Origin: Chitinimonas sp. BJYL2
GTDB lineage: Bacteria > Pseudomonadota > Gammaproteobacteria > Burkholderiales > Chitinimonadaceae
Assembly (NCBI RefSeq): GCF_027257935.1
Contig: NZ_JANZKW010000001.1
Span: 124,001 to 188,000, forward strand
Length of the DNA stretch: 64,000 nt
Direction: 5' to 3'
Shown here: one piece after another, positions 1-11,781 of the stretch
How the letters are laid out: every line of letters begins with the position of its first letter
Position numbering within the stretch: position 1 is the stretch's first letter
Program-made: the position numbers and the translations under genes
The notes under the pieces: model-generated
What the model saw: only the letters and a program-made list of their open reading frames with translations
Database searches by the model: none
Told to the model about the DNA's origin: nothing

Positions 1-29
1 GGCAAGCTCGACATGGCAGCCTGCCGGGT

Positions 30-58
30 ATCACAAGCGATCGCTAAGCGCTTATAAT
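30..58 (+). promoter_or_regulatory. Putative sigma70 promoter for rlmD
   Basis: A perfect TATAAT lies at 53-58, about 30 bases upstream of the rlmD ATG. The -35 region around 30-35 (ATCACA) is weak. This is read from sequence only, and the upstream boundary is cut close by the window edge. Confidence 0.5.
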
Positions 59-88
59 CGCGGGCTTTTTTGCCTTCCGACTGCCGCC

Positions 89-1408
89 ATGACCGAGCCA
101 CGCCGTAATCCCATTGCCACCATCGAATCGCTGGATTTCGACGGCCACGGCATCGCCCATGTCGATGGCAAGACCATCTTCATTGATGGTGCCCTGCCCT
201 TTGAGGTGGTCGAGTTTTCCAGCTACCGCAAGAAGCCGACTTTCGAGAATGCGCAGGTCGTACGCATCCTCAAAGAGAGCTTTACCCGCGTCAAACCCAA
301 GTGCGTGCACTTTGGGGTGTGTGGCGGCTGTTCCATGCAGCATGCCGATGCCGGCGCCCAGGTCGCGGCCAAACAGCGCGTACTTGAAGAAAATCTTGCC
401 CGTATCGGCCAAGTCAAGGCAGAGACGCTGCTGACACCAATTTACGGCCCCACCTGGGGTTACCGCCACCGCGCGCGCATGTCCGTACGCCATGTGGAGA
501 AAAAGGGCGGCGTGCTGGTGGGGTTTCATGAAAAGCGCTCCAGCTTCATTGCCGACATGAAGTCGTGCGAGATCCTGCCGCCCAAGATTTCCAACATGCT
601 GGTGCCGCTACGCGAGCTGGTTTACGGCCTGAGCATCCGCGACCGCCTGCCGCAGATCGAACTGGCCATGGGCGACCATGTGGATGTGCTGGTCCTGCGC
701 ATCATGGAACCGCTGACCGCCGCCGACGAGGATCGCCTGCGCGCCTTTGCCGACCAGCACCAGATCCAGTTCTGGCTACAGACCAAGGGGCCAGATACCG
801 CTGTCCCGTTCTACCCGCTCGACGCCCCGCAGCTGAGCTACAGCCTGCCCGAGTTCGGCATTGTCATGCCGTACAAGCCGACCGAGTTCACCCAGGTGAA
901 CCCGCATATCAACCGCGTATTGGTGGGCCGCGCGCTTCGCTTGCTTGATCCGCAACCGGGCGAGCGGGTGGCGGATCTGTTCTGCGGCTTGGGTAATTTC
1001 ACCCTGCCGATTGCCCGCCGCGGTGCGACCGTGCTGGGTATCGAAGGCAGCAAGCAGCTAGTGGAACGTGCCATCGAAAGCGCCGAGCGCAACGGCCTGA
1101 GCGACCGTACCGAATTCCAGGTTGCCAACCTGTTCGAAATGACGCCCGAGATCATGGACGGCCTCGGCCACTTCGATCGCATGCTGATCGACCCGCCCCG
1201 CGATGGTGCGATGGAAGTGTGCAAATCGATCTCGGCCGAGCACGGCCCCAAGCGCATCGTCTACGTAAGCTGCAACCCGGCCACGCTGGCGCGCGACGCC
1301 AATGTGCTGGTGCACGTGAAGGGCTACAAGCTCAAGGCGGCAGGCGTTGTGAACATGTTCCCCGGAACCAGCCATGTGGAATCAATGGCTTGGTTCGAGA
1401 AGGAATAA
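89..1408 (+). CDS. rlmD: 23S rRNA (uracil(1939)-C(5))-methyltransferase RlmD
   Basis: SAM-dependent methyltransferase that makes m5U1939 in 23S rRNA. The 439-residue length is normal for RlmD. An N-terminal TRAM-like RNA-binding domain (about residues 8-65) precedes the iron-sulfur cysteines C72, C78 and C81 (CX5CX2C), with the fourth likely in the MKSCEILPP segment. The SAM-binding region contains [12 protein letters not shown], and the catalytic cysteine lies in [13 protein letters not shown] near the C terminus. The ATG follows a TATAAT promoter, and a strong terminator begins 20 bases after the stop, so it is probably monocistronic. The [4Fe-4S] cysteines distinguish it from the related TrmA. 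Confidence 0.95.
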   Translation: MTEPRRNPIATIESLDFDGHGIAHVDGKTIFIDGALPFEVVEFSSYRKKPTFENAQVVRILKESFTRVKPKCVHFGVCGGCSMQHADAGAQVAAKQRVLEENLARIGQVKAETLLTPIYGPTWGYRHRARMSVRHVEKKGGVLVGFHEKRSSFIADMKSCEILPPKISNMLVPLRELVYGLSIRDRLPQIELAMGDHVDVLVLRIMEPLTAADEDRLRAFADQHQIQFWLQTKGPDTAVPFYPLDAPQLSYSLPEFGIVMPYKPTEFTQVNPHINRVLVGRALRLLDPQPGERVADLFCGLGNFTLPIARRGATVLGIEGSKQLVERAIESAERNGLSDRTEFQVANLFEMTPEIMDGLGHFDRMLIDPPRDGAMEVCKSISAEHGPKRIVYVSCNPATLARDANVLVHVKGYKLKAAGVVNMFPGTSHVESMAWFEKE

Positions 1409-1428
1409 GGCAACATGCAGTTCACGAA

Positions 1429-1457
1429 GAAGCGACCTAAGGGTCGCTTCTTTTTTT
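1429..1457 (+). terminator. Rho-independent terminator after rlmD
   Basis: A 9-bp perfect stem GAAGCGACC (1429-1437) and GGTCGCTTC (1442-1450) has a 4-base loop and is followed by seven T (1451-1457). Confidence 0.95.
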
Positions 1458-1516
1458 GCCCCGATGAGAGTGGCCAACCTATTCACCGAACCCGGCAAAC
1501 AGATGCCTAGCCTGCC

Positions 1517-1876
1517 TCAGCCGCCGCGGTGTCCGCGCTCGATAGTGACCCCCACGCGCCCCACCTCGTGCAGGATGCCGAGCTTGGTGACCGAGACGCG
1601 TATCCACGGTGTGGCAAACGCATTCATAAGGTCTTGGGCGATATGTTCTGCCAGCCGTTCCAGCAAGAGGAAGTGCTCTTCGGCCAGCACATGGCGGAGG
1701 CGATCGACGACCTGAGCGTAGTCGATGGTGTCCGCCAGCTCGTCGGTCTGGCAGGCGCGGGCGCTGGGGATGCCGAGTTCAAGGTCCACTTCCACAACCT
1801 GCGGAGCAATGCGCTCCCAGTCGTAGACGCCGATCAGCGTGCGTGCCTTGATGCCGTGCAGGTAAATGATGTCCAT
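1517..1876 (-). CDS. folB: Dihydroneopterin aldolase FolB
   Basis: Converts 7,8-dihydroneopterin to 6-hydroxymethyl-7,8-dihydropterin in folate synthesis. The start was placed at the MDIIYLHGIK segment because the upstream extension has no family character and 119 residues is the usual FolB length. Visible family features are the N-terminal strand with GVYDWER, the DTIDYAQVVDRL segment that forms the pterin site, and the EHFLLLERLAEHIAQDL helix. It is divergent from plsY, a pairing common in beta- and gammaproteobacteria, and the two starts are about 100 bases apart, so they probably share a promoter region. Confidence 0.93.
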   Translation of the reverse strand: MDIIYLHGIKARTLIGVYDWERIAPQVVEVDLELGIPSARACQTDELADTIDYAQVVDRLRHVLAEEHFLLLERLAEHIAQDLMNAFATPWIRVSVTKLGILHEVGRVGVTIERGHRGG

Positions 1877-1979
1877 GGGGTAAAAATTCCAGCGCTTGCT
1901 CGCTATCGCGGCAAGCCTTGTGCGGCTTAGAATCGAAGGCCTCCATTGTAGTGGAAAACGCCGTCCAGAAAGCCGCGCC

Positions 1980-2609
1980 ATGCCTTTAGACCCGACCAGC
2001 CTTGTCCTGATCGTTGCTGCCTACCTGATGGGTTCGCTGTCGTTTGCCGTGATCGTGAGTCGCTTGCTCAAGATGGCAGACCCTCGCTCGTATGGATCGG
2101 GCAATCCCGGCGCGACCAATGTATTGCGCTCGGGCAAGAAAAAGGCCGCGATCCTGACCCTGTTGGGCGATAGCCTCAAAGGGGTGCTGATCGTCGCTAT
2201 CGCACGCTGGCTGGCTGTGCCGGACATCACCTTGGCGACGGTCGCCGTGGCGGTGGTGGTAGGCCACATGTGGCCGGTGTTCTTCCGCTTTGCGGGTGGC
2301 AAGGGCGTCGCCACGGCAGCGGGCGTGCTGTTCGTGATCGACTGGCGGCTGGGTCTGGTAGTGTCGGCAGTCTGGCTGCTCATGGCCTTTGTGCTGAAGA
2401 TTTCTTCACTGGCTGCCATTGTGGCAGCCGTCACTGCGCCGGTTGCCACCTGGCTGCTGCTGCCCGACCGCCCTGCCCTGTTTGGCGCGGTGCTGATCAT
2501 TGCTGCGCTGCTGGTCCAGCGCCACAAGCAGAATCTGATCAACCTGCTGGCCGGCAAGGAATCGCAGATCGGCCAGCAAGTCGAAACCCGTACCGAGTCG
2601 TCCGACTGA
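1980..2609 (+). CDS. plsY: Glycerol-3-phosphate acyltransferase PlsY
   Basis: Inner-membrane acyl-phosphate:glycerol-3-phosphate acyltransferase, the first acylation step of phospholipid synthesis. The ATG at 1980 gives a 209-residue product starting MPLDPTSLVLI; a longer in-frame extension exists but lacks family similarity. Conserved PlsY motifs are visible: GSLSFAVIVSRL near the N terminus, GSGNPGATNVLRSGKK for phosphate binding, and the glycine-rich FAGGKGVATAAG. About five hydrophobic segments fit the family topology. It is divergent from folB. The 3' flanking gene (chemoreceptor) converges on it from 40 bases away. Confidence 0.94.
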   Translation: MPLDPTSLVLIVAAYLMGSLSFAVIVSRLLKMADPRSYGSGNPGATNVLRSGKKKAAILTLLGDSLKGVLIVAIARWLAVPDITLATVAVAVVVGHMWPVFFRFAGGKGVATAAGVLFVIDWRLGLVVSAVWLLMAFVLKISSLAAIVAAVTAPVATWLLLPDRPALFGAVLIIAALLVQRHKQNLINLLAGKESQIGQQVETRTESSD

Positions 2610-2649
2610 CACCGTCGTACTGGCCGCAGCAGCCGGGCCGGCAACACGG

Positions 2650-4302
2650 TTAGAGGCGGAAGCGGCCTATCATCTCCCGCAGGGCAACGGCGAGCACATT
2701 GAGGCCGTCAATCACGCCTCGTGCTTTTTGCAAGGCGTCGTTGCCGCTTTGCGCCATGATGCTGATGCGCTCGGCGGATTGCGCCATCTCGGTCGTGGCT
2801 GCCGACTGTTCGTTGGCCGAACTGGCGATCTCGCGGATGCGCGCTACCACGTCGTTCATCTGTTCGCGTATGCCCAGTATCTGGTCCGACGCCTGATTCG
2901 CATGCGCTACGCCACCCTGCACGGCTTCGTGGGTACTGCCCATGTGGACTACCGCCTGCTGCGACTGCTGACGCATGGCGGCGATCATGTTGCCGATCTC
3001 GATAGTGGCCTGCGCAGTCCGTTCTGCCAGCTTGCGGACCTCGTCCGCCACCACGGCAAAGCCCCTGCCCTGCTCGCCGGCGCGTGCCGCCTCGATCGCC
3101 GCATTGAGCGCCAGCAGATTGGTCTGGTCGGCAATCTCCTTGATCACGTTGACGATGGAGCTGATTTCCTGGGAGCGCGCGTCCAGCCCCGCCATCACGC
3201 CAGACAGGTCATGAACAATGTCCGCAACACGGCCAATCTCTTCGGCCACGGCCTTGACCTTGGCGGCCGACTCCGTAGACAGCGTACCCGTTGCGTGGAC
3301 CACCCGGTCGGCATCCCGCGTGCTGCCCGCGATATGACTGATGCTGACGGTAATCTGCTCGATCGTGGCAGCGGTGGCCGTGGCCATCTCGCTCTGGATG
3401 TTGGCATCTGTCGATAGCTGCTGGGTCATCTCATCGATCCGGGCGACGCCGTTGGTGAGATTCACCACTTCCACGCTGACCTTGCTGAACATTTCGTGCA
3501 ACTGGGCCATGAAGGTATTGACGTGCCGGGCAATCTCGCCGATCTCGTCACCGGACTCGACAGGCAAACGTACGGTGAGATCACCATTGCCCGTGGTCAG
3601 GGTGTGCATCATGTCGCGCAGCCGGATCAAGGGCCGCGCAATCATGTTGCCGAGCAGGAATGAGGCCACAGCGGCCAAACCCAGCAGCAGCAGGCCGGTC
3701 ATCATCGCCTTGATGGCCGCCGCGTTCACGCGTTCAGCCACCATATCGGCGCTGACATCCGCACACACCGTATAACGCAGGCCTGCGGGACTGGTCACCG
3801 GCAGCACGATGCTCCTCAAGAAACCGTACTGGGCGGTATTCGCTTCCATGAACTGCGCCTTGCCGGTTTTGAGTGCCTCCAGCGTGACGGGGTCGGTATC
3901 CGGGACATCACTGGGCAGCAGATAGAAGTTCACCTTGGGGTCGGCGAGCTGTTCATCCGACAAGGATGCCTGGCCGTAGAACACCTTGCCGTCCCGCACC
4001 ACAAAGCTGTACAGGTATTTCACGCCAAGGAACTTCGAGGCCTCGGTCAGGCGTTCGCTCTCGCGGCGCTTGGCGGCCATGTCCACCTCGCCTTGCGGCG
4101 CCAGCTTGTCGTGATAATCCTCGCCCAACAGATAAACAAAGGAACGTGCCGCCGTCTCCAGTCGCGCATCCACCTCAGCGCGCGCCGCACTGCGCGCATC
4201 GCTCACCGCCTGTACGGTGAAGATGCCTACGGTGAGCAGGGAAACCGCAAAAAAGGCCAGCTGGAGTTTCAGCTTGAGGCTAAGTCTGGACAACATCGAC
4301 AT
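2650..4302 (-). CDS. Methyl-accepting chemotaxis protein with periplasmic Cache-type sensor
   Basis: Transmembrane chemoreceptor of about 550 residues. It has an N-terminal membrane helix (about 8-28), a periplasmic sensor of single-Cache size (about 35-185), a second membrane helix followed by HAMP (to about 265), and a cytoplasmic signalling hairpin with the near-invariant tip [19 protein letters not shown]. The start was chosen at the second of three close ATGs because GGAG lies 8 bases before it but only 2 before the first ATG. No CheR-docking pentapeptide is seen at the C terminus (ends MIGRFRL). The ligand cannot be inferred. It lies downstream of the LytTR regulator gene but 108 bases away, so cotranscription is uncertain. 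Confidence 0.9.
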   Translation of the reverse strand: MSMLSRLSLKLKLQLAFFAVSLLTVGIFTVQAVSDARSAARAEVDARLETAARSFVYLLGEDYHDKLAPQGEVDMAAKRRESERLTEASKFLGVKYLYSFVVRDGKVFYGQASLSDEQLADPKVNFYLLPSDVPDTDPVTLEALKTGKAQFMEANTAQYGFLRSIVLPVTSPAGLRYTVCADVSADMVAERVNAAAIKAMMTGLLLLGLAAVASFLLGNMIARPLIRLRDMMHTLTTGNGDLTVRLPVESGDEIGEIARHVNTFMAQLHEMFSKVSVEVVNLTNGVARIDEMTQQLSTDANIQSEMATATAATIEQITVSISHIAGSTRDADRVVHATGTLSTESAAKVKAVAEEIGRVADIVHDLSGVMAGLDARSQEISSIVNVIKEIADQTNLLALNAAIEAARAGEQGRGFAVVADEVRKLAERTAQATIEIGNMIAAMRQQSQQAVVHMGSTHEAVQGGVAHANQASDQILGIREQMNDVVARIREIASSANEQSAATTEMAQSAERISIMAQSGNDALQKARGVIDGLNVLAVALREMIGRFRL

Positions 4303-4410
4303 GGGCATATCTCCTCTGTAACCACTCCAGAATAGAACATGCCGTCGCGGGTCTGGGCGGTATTGAGGCCGGCAGACCCGCTGCAGCCCTCGCCAGTCTG
4401 GCGCCGCGAC

Positions 4411-5163
4411 CTATTCGCGGAACAGGTGTGTGAATGCCCGGCTGACCGGCAACTTTTCTGCATGCCCCTTGAGCAGTACCTGCATGCGCTCAGCATCGAT
4501 CCGCTCGGCGGCCGCAATGGCTTTCACATTGACGAGGGTGCCACGGTGAATCTGCCAGAACTGGTCAGGGTCCAGCCCGGCCAGCATGTCTTTGAGCGGC
4601 GTGCGGACCAGCGCTTCGTAATCACTGAGCACGATGCGCGTGTACTTGGTGTCGCTCTGGAAGAACAGCACTTCGTTCACATCGATCAGCTTGATCTGCT
4701 TGCCCACGCTGGCACGCAGCCACTTCATGCGCTCCTGCGCAGGCGGATTGCCGTTGCTGAGCTTGTCCAGCAGGTCGGCGAGGTCCGCCGGCGGCGCAGT
4801 CAGCTTGGATTTCAAACGCTCAACGGCCTTGGCCAGGCGGCCGCCTTCAACGGGCTTGAGCAGGTAATCCACCGCGCCGGCTTCGAAGGCATCGACGGCG
4901 TACTGGTCGTAAGCCGTCACGAACACGATGTGCGCACGATTACCGATGCGCGCAGCCACATCCAGGCCCGACAAACCCGGCATGCGGATATCCAGAAACA
5001 CGACGTCGGGCTCGTGCTCCAGAAAACCATCCCAGGCATCGTTGCCGTTCTCGGCTACCTGCACGATCTGCGCGTCGGGCCAGCTGCCGGCCAGCATGCC
5101 TAGCAGGCGCTCGCGCATCAGGGGTTCATCTTCGGCCAGCAAGAGGCGGACGGGGGTACTCAT
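4411..5163 (-). CDS. LytTR-family response regulator (AlgR/LytR type)
   Basis: DNA-binding response regulator of 250 residues. The receiver domain (1-120) shows the acidic pocket AEDEP, the phospho-acceptor aspartate in VVFLDIRMPGLSG, and the lysine of LLKPVEGGR. A C-terminal LytTR domain (about 145-250) has WLRASVGKQIKLI and FWQIHRGTLVNV. Its ATG overlaps the stop of the upstream histidine kinase by 4 bases, so the two are translationally coupled and form a two-component pair. Target genes are unknown. Confidence 0.92.
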   Translation of the reverse strand: MSTPVRLLLAEDEPLMRERLLGMLAGSWPDAQIVQVAENGNDAWDGFLEHEPDVVFLDIRMPGLSGLDVAARIGNRAHIVFVTAYDQYAVDAFEAGAVDYLLKPVEGGRLAKAVERLKSKLTAPPADLADLLDKLSNGNPPAQERMKWLRASVGKQIKLIDVNEVLFFQSDTKYTRIVLSDYEALVRTPLKDMLAGLDPDQFWQIHRGTLVNVKAIAAAERIDAERMQVLLKGHAEKLPVSRAFTHLFRE

Positions 5164-6404
5164 GGCGTGTCTTTCTGCGTGAGTGCCGTTGTCATCGGGA
5201 CGGTATGGGGCAGGGTCAGGGTGGCACGGGTGGCGCCCTCGTCTTCATGCAGGTCAAGCCGCGCGGTGTCGCCAAACTGCAGCTGCAGGCGTGCGCGGAT
5301 ATTGCTGATCCCCACGCCGGACTGCCAGCCGGGGTTCAGCCCTTTGCCTGTATCCACCACACTGATACACAGCTGGCCATTCGCCAGGGTGGCAGCACTG
5401 ACGCGAATGTCTCCCCCGCGCACGGCTGGCTCGATACCATGCTTGATCGCGTTTTCAACCAGTGTCAGCGTCATCATCGTCGGTATCTGCCGGCGCACGA
5501 GTGCGGCAGGCAGATCCAGCGCAAAGTCTAGGCGATTGCCAAGGCGCGACTGCATCACATGCAAGTAGGCCGAGATCAGCGCGAAGTCCTCTTCCAGCGA
5601 CACTTGCTCAGCCCGCATCTGCGCAAGGCTGCCACGCAGGAACTGGATCAGGTGCGCGGTGAGTTCCGCGGCCTTGGGCGCACCGGTTTCGGCCAGTTGC
5701 TGAACGGCACCCAAGGTATTGAACAGGAAGTGCGGCTCGATCTGTGCCTGCAACAAGCGCAACTGCGACTCACTGAGCTGGCGGGCCAATCTTTCACGCT
5801 CGGTCTCCGCCTGCAGGCGTGCGGCTTCCTGCTCGTAGATATGTGCCCGGAAGCGGCCAATGGCACCCACCAGCAGGGCGTAGACCACACCCGTACCGGC
5901 ACCCGCAATCGCAATCGTTTTGCCGATACGTTCGAACATGCCGAGCATGTCCTTGCCATCGACCAGCGCCGCGATCCCTGCGCCAAAAAACGCCCCTGCC
6001 GTTGCCAGGACAATCACCTTGAGAAAGGTTTTCCAGCCCTGCTTGACCAGCTTGCTGTAGTTGAACCAGGCCGCCAGCAAGCCAAAGCCGAACGAGAGGC
6101 CCAGCAGGTTGACCAGTACAACCCCTTCGATCCAGCTGAACTTGTGTGGCCAGAACAGGGGCATCAGCAGGCCGACAAGACTCAGCAGCGCCATGGGCGT
6201 GACGATGAAGCGACGATAGCCCGGCCAGCCACGGTTATGCAGGGCAAAGTCGTGTAGCTGCCGACGCTCGATCGGATTCATCTGCTCCAAACCACAGAGC
6301 ATGCGCTGCCGGAAAGCCGAAGGAGAACGATAGGTAGGATCTGCCAGCGCAATCAGGACTTCATCCTCGTAGCGGCGATGTAGATCAACCAGTTTTTGCC
6401 ACAT
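5160..6404 (-). CDS. LytS/AlgZ-like sensor histidine kinase
   Basis: Membrane histidine kinase of 414 residues. The start at MWQKLVDLHRR was preferred to an upstream in-frame extension with no family character. After a soluble N-terminal stretch it has four hydrophobic segments (about residues 60-200), then a coiled-coil linker, the His_kinase domain with phospho-acceptor histidine in QAQIEPHFLFNTLGAVQQL, and an HATPase domain (LVENAIKHGIEPA, VVDTGKGL, GVGISNIRARL). It is coupled by a 4-base overlap to the LytTR regulator. No extracytoplasmic sensor domain of notable size is present, so the signal may be membrane-associated or cytoplasmic. Confidence 0.92.
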   Translation of the reverse strand: MWQKLVDLHRRYEDEVLIALADPTYRSPSAFRQRMLCGLEQMNPIERRQLHDFALHNRGWPGYRRFIVTPMALLSLVGLLMPLFWPHKFSWIEGVVLVNLLGLSFGFGLLAAWFNYSKLVKQGWKTFLKVIVLATAGAFFGAGIAALVDGKDMLGMFERIGKTIAIAGAGTGVVYALLVGAIGRFRAHIYEQEAARLQAETERERLARQLSESQLRLLQAQIEPHFLFNTLGAVQQLAETGAPKAAELTAHLIQFLRGSLAQMRAEQVSLEEDFALISAYLHVMQSRLGNRLDFALDLPAALVRRQIPTMMTLTLVENAIKHGIEPAVRGGDIRVSAATLANGQLCISVVDTGKGLNPGWQSGVGISNIRARLQLQFGDTARLDLHEDEGATRATLTLPHTVPMTTALTQKDTP

Positions 6405-6515
6405 GATGTGTTTTCCGGTGAGTGAACATGCTGGCAGCCTAAACAGGGACAGCCCGCCAACGAAACGCGGCGGGACCAACAACGAAGCCGGCAGGACAAA
6501 CGACGATTGCGCTGC

Positions 6516-6779
6516 TCAAGCTACGTTCTCATCCATGGCCGCCGCGATGATCGCCGGCAGATCCGCCTCTGCCACATGGTGAAACATGTCGCCGCCCACC
6601 ACCTTCATGTTCGGGCCCAGCTCACACAGACCCAGGCAGGGAAAACGATGTACGCGGAGCGGCAGCGCCTGTGACGCAATCTGCGCCTCCAGGGCATTGG
6701 CCAACGCCACGCTGCCGCGCCCGGCACATGAGGAATTGCCCGCCAGCCTTTGCTTGATGCAGACCATGATGGTTTTCAT
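6516..6779 (-). CDS. Thioredoxin-like [2Fe-2S] ferredoxin
   Basis: Small protein (87 residues) of the thioredoxin-like 2Fe-2S ferredoxin family. The four likely cluster cysteines are C7, C18 (CX10C) and a CLGLC pair (CX3C) around residues 48-52, the spacing expected of this family. The start at MKTIMVCIKQR was chosen because that is where family character begins; the reading frame stays open much further upstream only as an antisense shadow of clpB. Its start is 120 bases from the clpB start, on the opposite strand. The redox partner is unknown. Confidence 0.85.
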   Translation of the reverse strand: MKTIMVCIKQRLAGNSSCAGRGSVALANALEAQIASQALPLRVHRFPCLGLCELGPNMKVVGGDMFHHVAEADLPAIIAAAMDENVA

Positions 6780-6833
6780 GGGCAGGCATTCTAAGCGGGT
6801 TTGACGCGGATCAAACCCCAACGCCATAAGGCG

Positions 6834-6860
6834 CTTGAAAAGCCTTCGCTTGCGCCCCAA
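6834..6860 (+). promoter_or_regulatory. Sigma32 heat-shock promoter of clpB
   Basis: The sequence CTTGAAA (6834-6840) is followed after 14 bases by CCCCAA (6855-6860). Both elements and spacing fit the sigma32 (RpoH) consensus CTTGAAA-N11-16-CCCCAT. It lies 40 bases upstream of the clpB ATG. Confidence 0.85.
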
Positions 6861-6899
6861 CTTGGTTTCATCCAAGCCATTGAATGCAAGGGAAACACC

Positions 6900-9482
<2,583 letters not shown>

Positions 9483-9498
9483 ATCCATCGTGCAAAAA

Positions 9499-9530
9499 CA
9501 AACCCCGGCACAGACCGGGGTTTGTTTTTT
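9499..9530 (+). terminator. Rho-independent terminator after clpB
   Basis: A perfect 10-bp stem CAAACCCCGG (9499-9508) and CCGGGGTTTG (9515-9524) has a 6-base loop, followed by six T. Confidence 0.95.
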
Positions 9531-9553
9531 GCAGCGCGCCTGGCAACCAGCGC

Positions 9554-9940
9554 TCAGCTGACTGTCGGCTCCGGCGGGGGATCCATCTCCAGGGTCAGAC
9601 CCATGTCTGCGCAGAGTTGCTGTGGCTCGCGTGTCGAGAACACCAGGGTCTGCCGCATGAAGCCCTGGCGCAGATTGACCCCCAATGATTTGGTGATCTT
9701 GTCATAGCGCGCGTTGTAGCCCTGATCGGTGCTGTCGTTCTCCGCCAGCATGGTGCCTGGCTTCTGGTAGATCTTGCCGAACGAGATGCGGGTGCAGAGC
9801 GCCGACGCATCGGCTGCCTTGATGACTTCGACCAGGTCCACCTCATTGAGCTGCAAGGCCAATACCGCCTGCCCTTCCAGTTTCTTGGCTCGGCAGGTCA
9901 CGGTGAGATAGGGGGGTTTCTGTTTTCCAAGACCGAACAT
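9554..9940 (-). CDS. Hypothetical protein, 128 aa
   Basis: I do not recognise the family. The likely product starts MFGLGKQKPPY; GGA lies 8 bases before this ATG (9940). The frame stays open upstream but that part resembles intergenic sequence. The protein is soluble, with no signal peptide, and ends with a proline-rich tail (MDPPPEPTVS). Codon usage resembles the neighbours. It converges on the clpB terminator and is divergent from the receptor-like gene at 10144. Confidence 0.65.
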   Translation of the reverse strand: MFGLGKQKPPYLTVTCRAKKLEGQAVLALQLNEVDLVEVIKAADASALCTRISFGKIYQKPGTMLAENDSTDQGYNARYDKITKSLGVNLRQGFMRQTLVFSTREPQQLCADMGLTLEMDPPPEPTVS

Positions 9941-10040
9941 GGTATGAATCCGGGCCAGACTGCCCAGCGAAGAAAATGACACCCTCAGTGTAGCCGCTTG
10001 TATCGGCATCGCGGCGTAGGCTGAACAATTAGTTGAAATA

Positions 10041-10068
10041 TTGACAAAGCCTTCTAGGCTGCTAACTG
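10041..10068 (+). promoter_or_regulatory. Possible promoter with internal inverted repeat
   Basis: A perfect TTGACA (10041-10046) is followed after 16 bases by a weak -10 (TAACTG). The spacer contains the inverted repeat AGCCT-TCT-AGGCT (about 10048-10060), which could be an operator. It lies about 75 bases before the TTG start of the chemotaxis operon's first gene. Confidence 0.35.
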
Positions 10069-10143
10069 GCCCTGCTGAGTCTTCAGACATGGGACACCGA
10101 GTGCCGTACCTATAAGTCATCCACATAAAACGGTGAGGTTAGC

Positions 10144-11277
10144 TTGTTCCGCATTGCCCTGTTCCTGATTGCGCTGATCCCTACGTTGCTGCTGGCCCTG
10201 CTGACCGAACCTGCGTGGTGGTTACCTTTGCCCGCACTGATCGTGCTCGGCTACGCCCTGCTGCAGACGCCCAAACCGGCTCCCCAGGCTGCAACACACC
10301 TCACGGCATTTCGCGAGCCCGTCTCACTGAGCAGCCGCGACAGGGAGATCGATACCTCGCTCAGCAGCATGGTCACGCGCCAGTCACGGGCAGCGAATGA
10401 GGAGCTTTCCCGCGTTCAGTCGATCTTTGACGAAGCCATCGCCACTCTTGCCGGCAGCTTTACGGTGATTGCCGACTCGGCCAGACAGCAGCAGGAAATC
10501 GCCCTCAACAGTCTGGCAGGCGGCGAATCCGGTGGCGCGGCCAGCCTGATCGATGAGACCAGCTCCACCCTGCAACAGGTGGGCGCCGTGATGGCGGAGA
10601 ACAACGCCACCGCACACAAGCTGGCCGAGGAAATCATCACCAGCAGCCAGCAGGTCAGCGAGATGCTGGTACAGATGGCCGGACTGGATGAGATCGCCAA
10701 GCGCATCCACTTTCTCTCCCTGAATGCCAGCATCGAAGCCGCACGCGCAGGTGAATCCGGCCGTGGCTTTGCGGTGGTGGCAGAAGAAGTCCATAAGCTC
10801 TCGCAGCACACCCGTGAGTTCAGCACCCGTATCCGCAAGAGCATGGAACAGGTGAGCAGCGGCATGGGGGGCATGGAAGGCGCCGTCCGCTCCATGTCGG
10901 AACGCCAAGCGGCCGAGACCCAGCGCGTACAACGCAGTGTCGGAGAAACCCTGGTCGATCTGCGTCAGCTCAACAGCAGTCAGGGGCAGGCGCTGGGCGA
11001 GTTGGGCGAGTTTGCCCGTACCACGGAGTCCGGCATTTCCACCGCAACAACCGCCCTGCAGTTCCAAGACATGGTGAACCAGTTGCTGGGCCACGCCCGC
11101 CGCCGGATCGCTACCCTGCAAGAGGCAGTGGCCGCCAGCGCCGATTGCCGCCAGCAAGGCCCAGATAGCCAGGCCTGCCGACAACTGCAGGCGCGTCTCG
11201 ACGAAGCAGAAGCCAAACTCGCCCACAATCCGGTGTCGCAGAGCAGCCTCAGCTCAGGCGGCATCGAGATGTTCTGA
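10144..11277 (+). CDS. Short membrane-anchored methyl-accepting chemotaxis-like protein
   Basis: A 377-residue receptor-like protein. Two hydrophobic helices (about 3-20 and 25-40) form an N-terminal membrane hairpin with almost no periplasmic loop, so the sensor is likely cytoplasmic or membrane-embedded. There is no recognisable HAMP. The signalling tip is diverged: [20 protein letters not shown] rather than the usual [11 protein letters not shown]. The start is TTG at 10144, with GGTGAGG just upstream. It stands immediately before cheY-cheA-cheW and is probably part of that operon. It may signal to the CheA encoded here or, given the divergent tip, act as an accessory regulator. Confidence 0.8.
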   Translation: MFRIALFLIALIPTLLLALLTEPAWWLPLPALIVLGYALLQTPKPAPQAATHLTAFREPVSLSSRDREIDTSLSSMVTRQSRAANEELSRVQSIFDEAIATLAGSFTVIADSARQQQEIALNSLAGGESGGAASLIDETSSTLQQVGAVMAENNATAHKLAEEIITSSQQVSEMLVQMAGLDEIAKRIHFLSLNASIEAARAGESGRGFAVVAEEVHKLSQHTREFSTRIRKSMEQVSSGMGGMEGAVRSMSERQAAETQRVQRSVGETLVDLRQLNSSQGQALGELGEFARTTESGISTATTALQFQDMVNQLLGHARRRIATLQEAVAASADCRQQGPDSQACRQLQARLDEAEAKLAHNPVSQSSLSSGGIEMF

Positions 11278-11375
11278 ATTAGCCAGAAAACTGGCAAACC
11301 GTTATATTCGATATTTCTAATTCAGAATGAACGACACCACCGCGACTTGAACGCTGTGGCTGCATGAGGAAAAGC

Positions 11376-11738
11376 ATGAAAACCATCCTGACTGTCGACG
11401 ACTCCACCTCCATTCGCCAGATGGTGAGTTTCACACTCAAGAACGCCGGTTATGACGTAGTCGAAGCCAGTGACGGCAATGCCGGGCTGAGCCAGGCAAA
11501 ATCCCGTAACTGCCAACTGATCATTACCGACCAGAACATGCCGGGCATGGACGGGTTGACCCTGATCAAGGCCTTGCGTGCCCTGCCCGCCTACAAGAAC
11601 ACACCCATCCTGATGCTGACCACCGAATCCAGCGATGCCATGAAACAACAAGGCAAAGCAGCCGGCGCCACAGGCTGGATCGTCAAACCCTTCAACCCGC
11701 AGACGATGATCGATGTCGTTCGCAAGCTGATCGGCTAA
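11376..11738 (+). CDS. cheY: Chemotaxis response regulator CheY
   Basis: Single-domain receiver of 120 residues. It has the acidic pair in TVDDSTSIRQM, the phospho-acceptor aspartate in IITDQNMPGMDG, the switch threonine in LMLTTESS and the lysine of IVKPFNPQ. The ATG at 11376 (MKTILTVDDS) is preceded by GAGGAAAAGC; an in-frame ATG 12 bases earlier has a poorer site. It is first of a che run (Y-A-W-receptor-R-D-B) on one strand. It is expected to receive phosphate from the adjacent CheA and act at the flagellar motor or as a phosphate sink. Confidence 0.92.
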   Translation: MKTILTVDDSTSIRQMVSFTLKNAGYDVVEASDGNAGLSQAKSRNCQLIITDQNMPGMDGLTLIKALRALPAYKNTPILMLTTESSDAMKQQGKAAGATGWIVKPFNPQTMIDVVRKLIG

Positions 11739-11781
11739 GCCATATACGCCCCCAGGATCAGCAACGCACGCGGAGGACGGG

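Noticed and set aside
11285-11375. Sigma28 (FliA) promoter before cheY, from CGATAT near 11309
   Set aside because: No TAAA-type -35 at the required spacing, and the -10 matches poorly.
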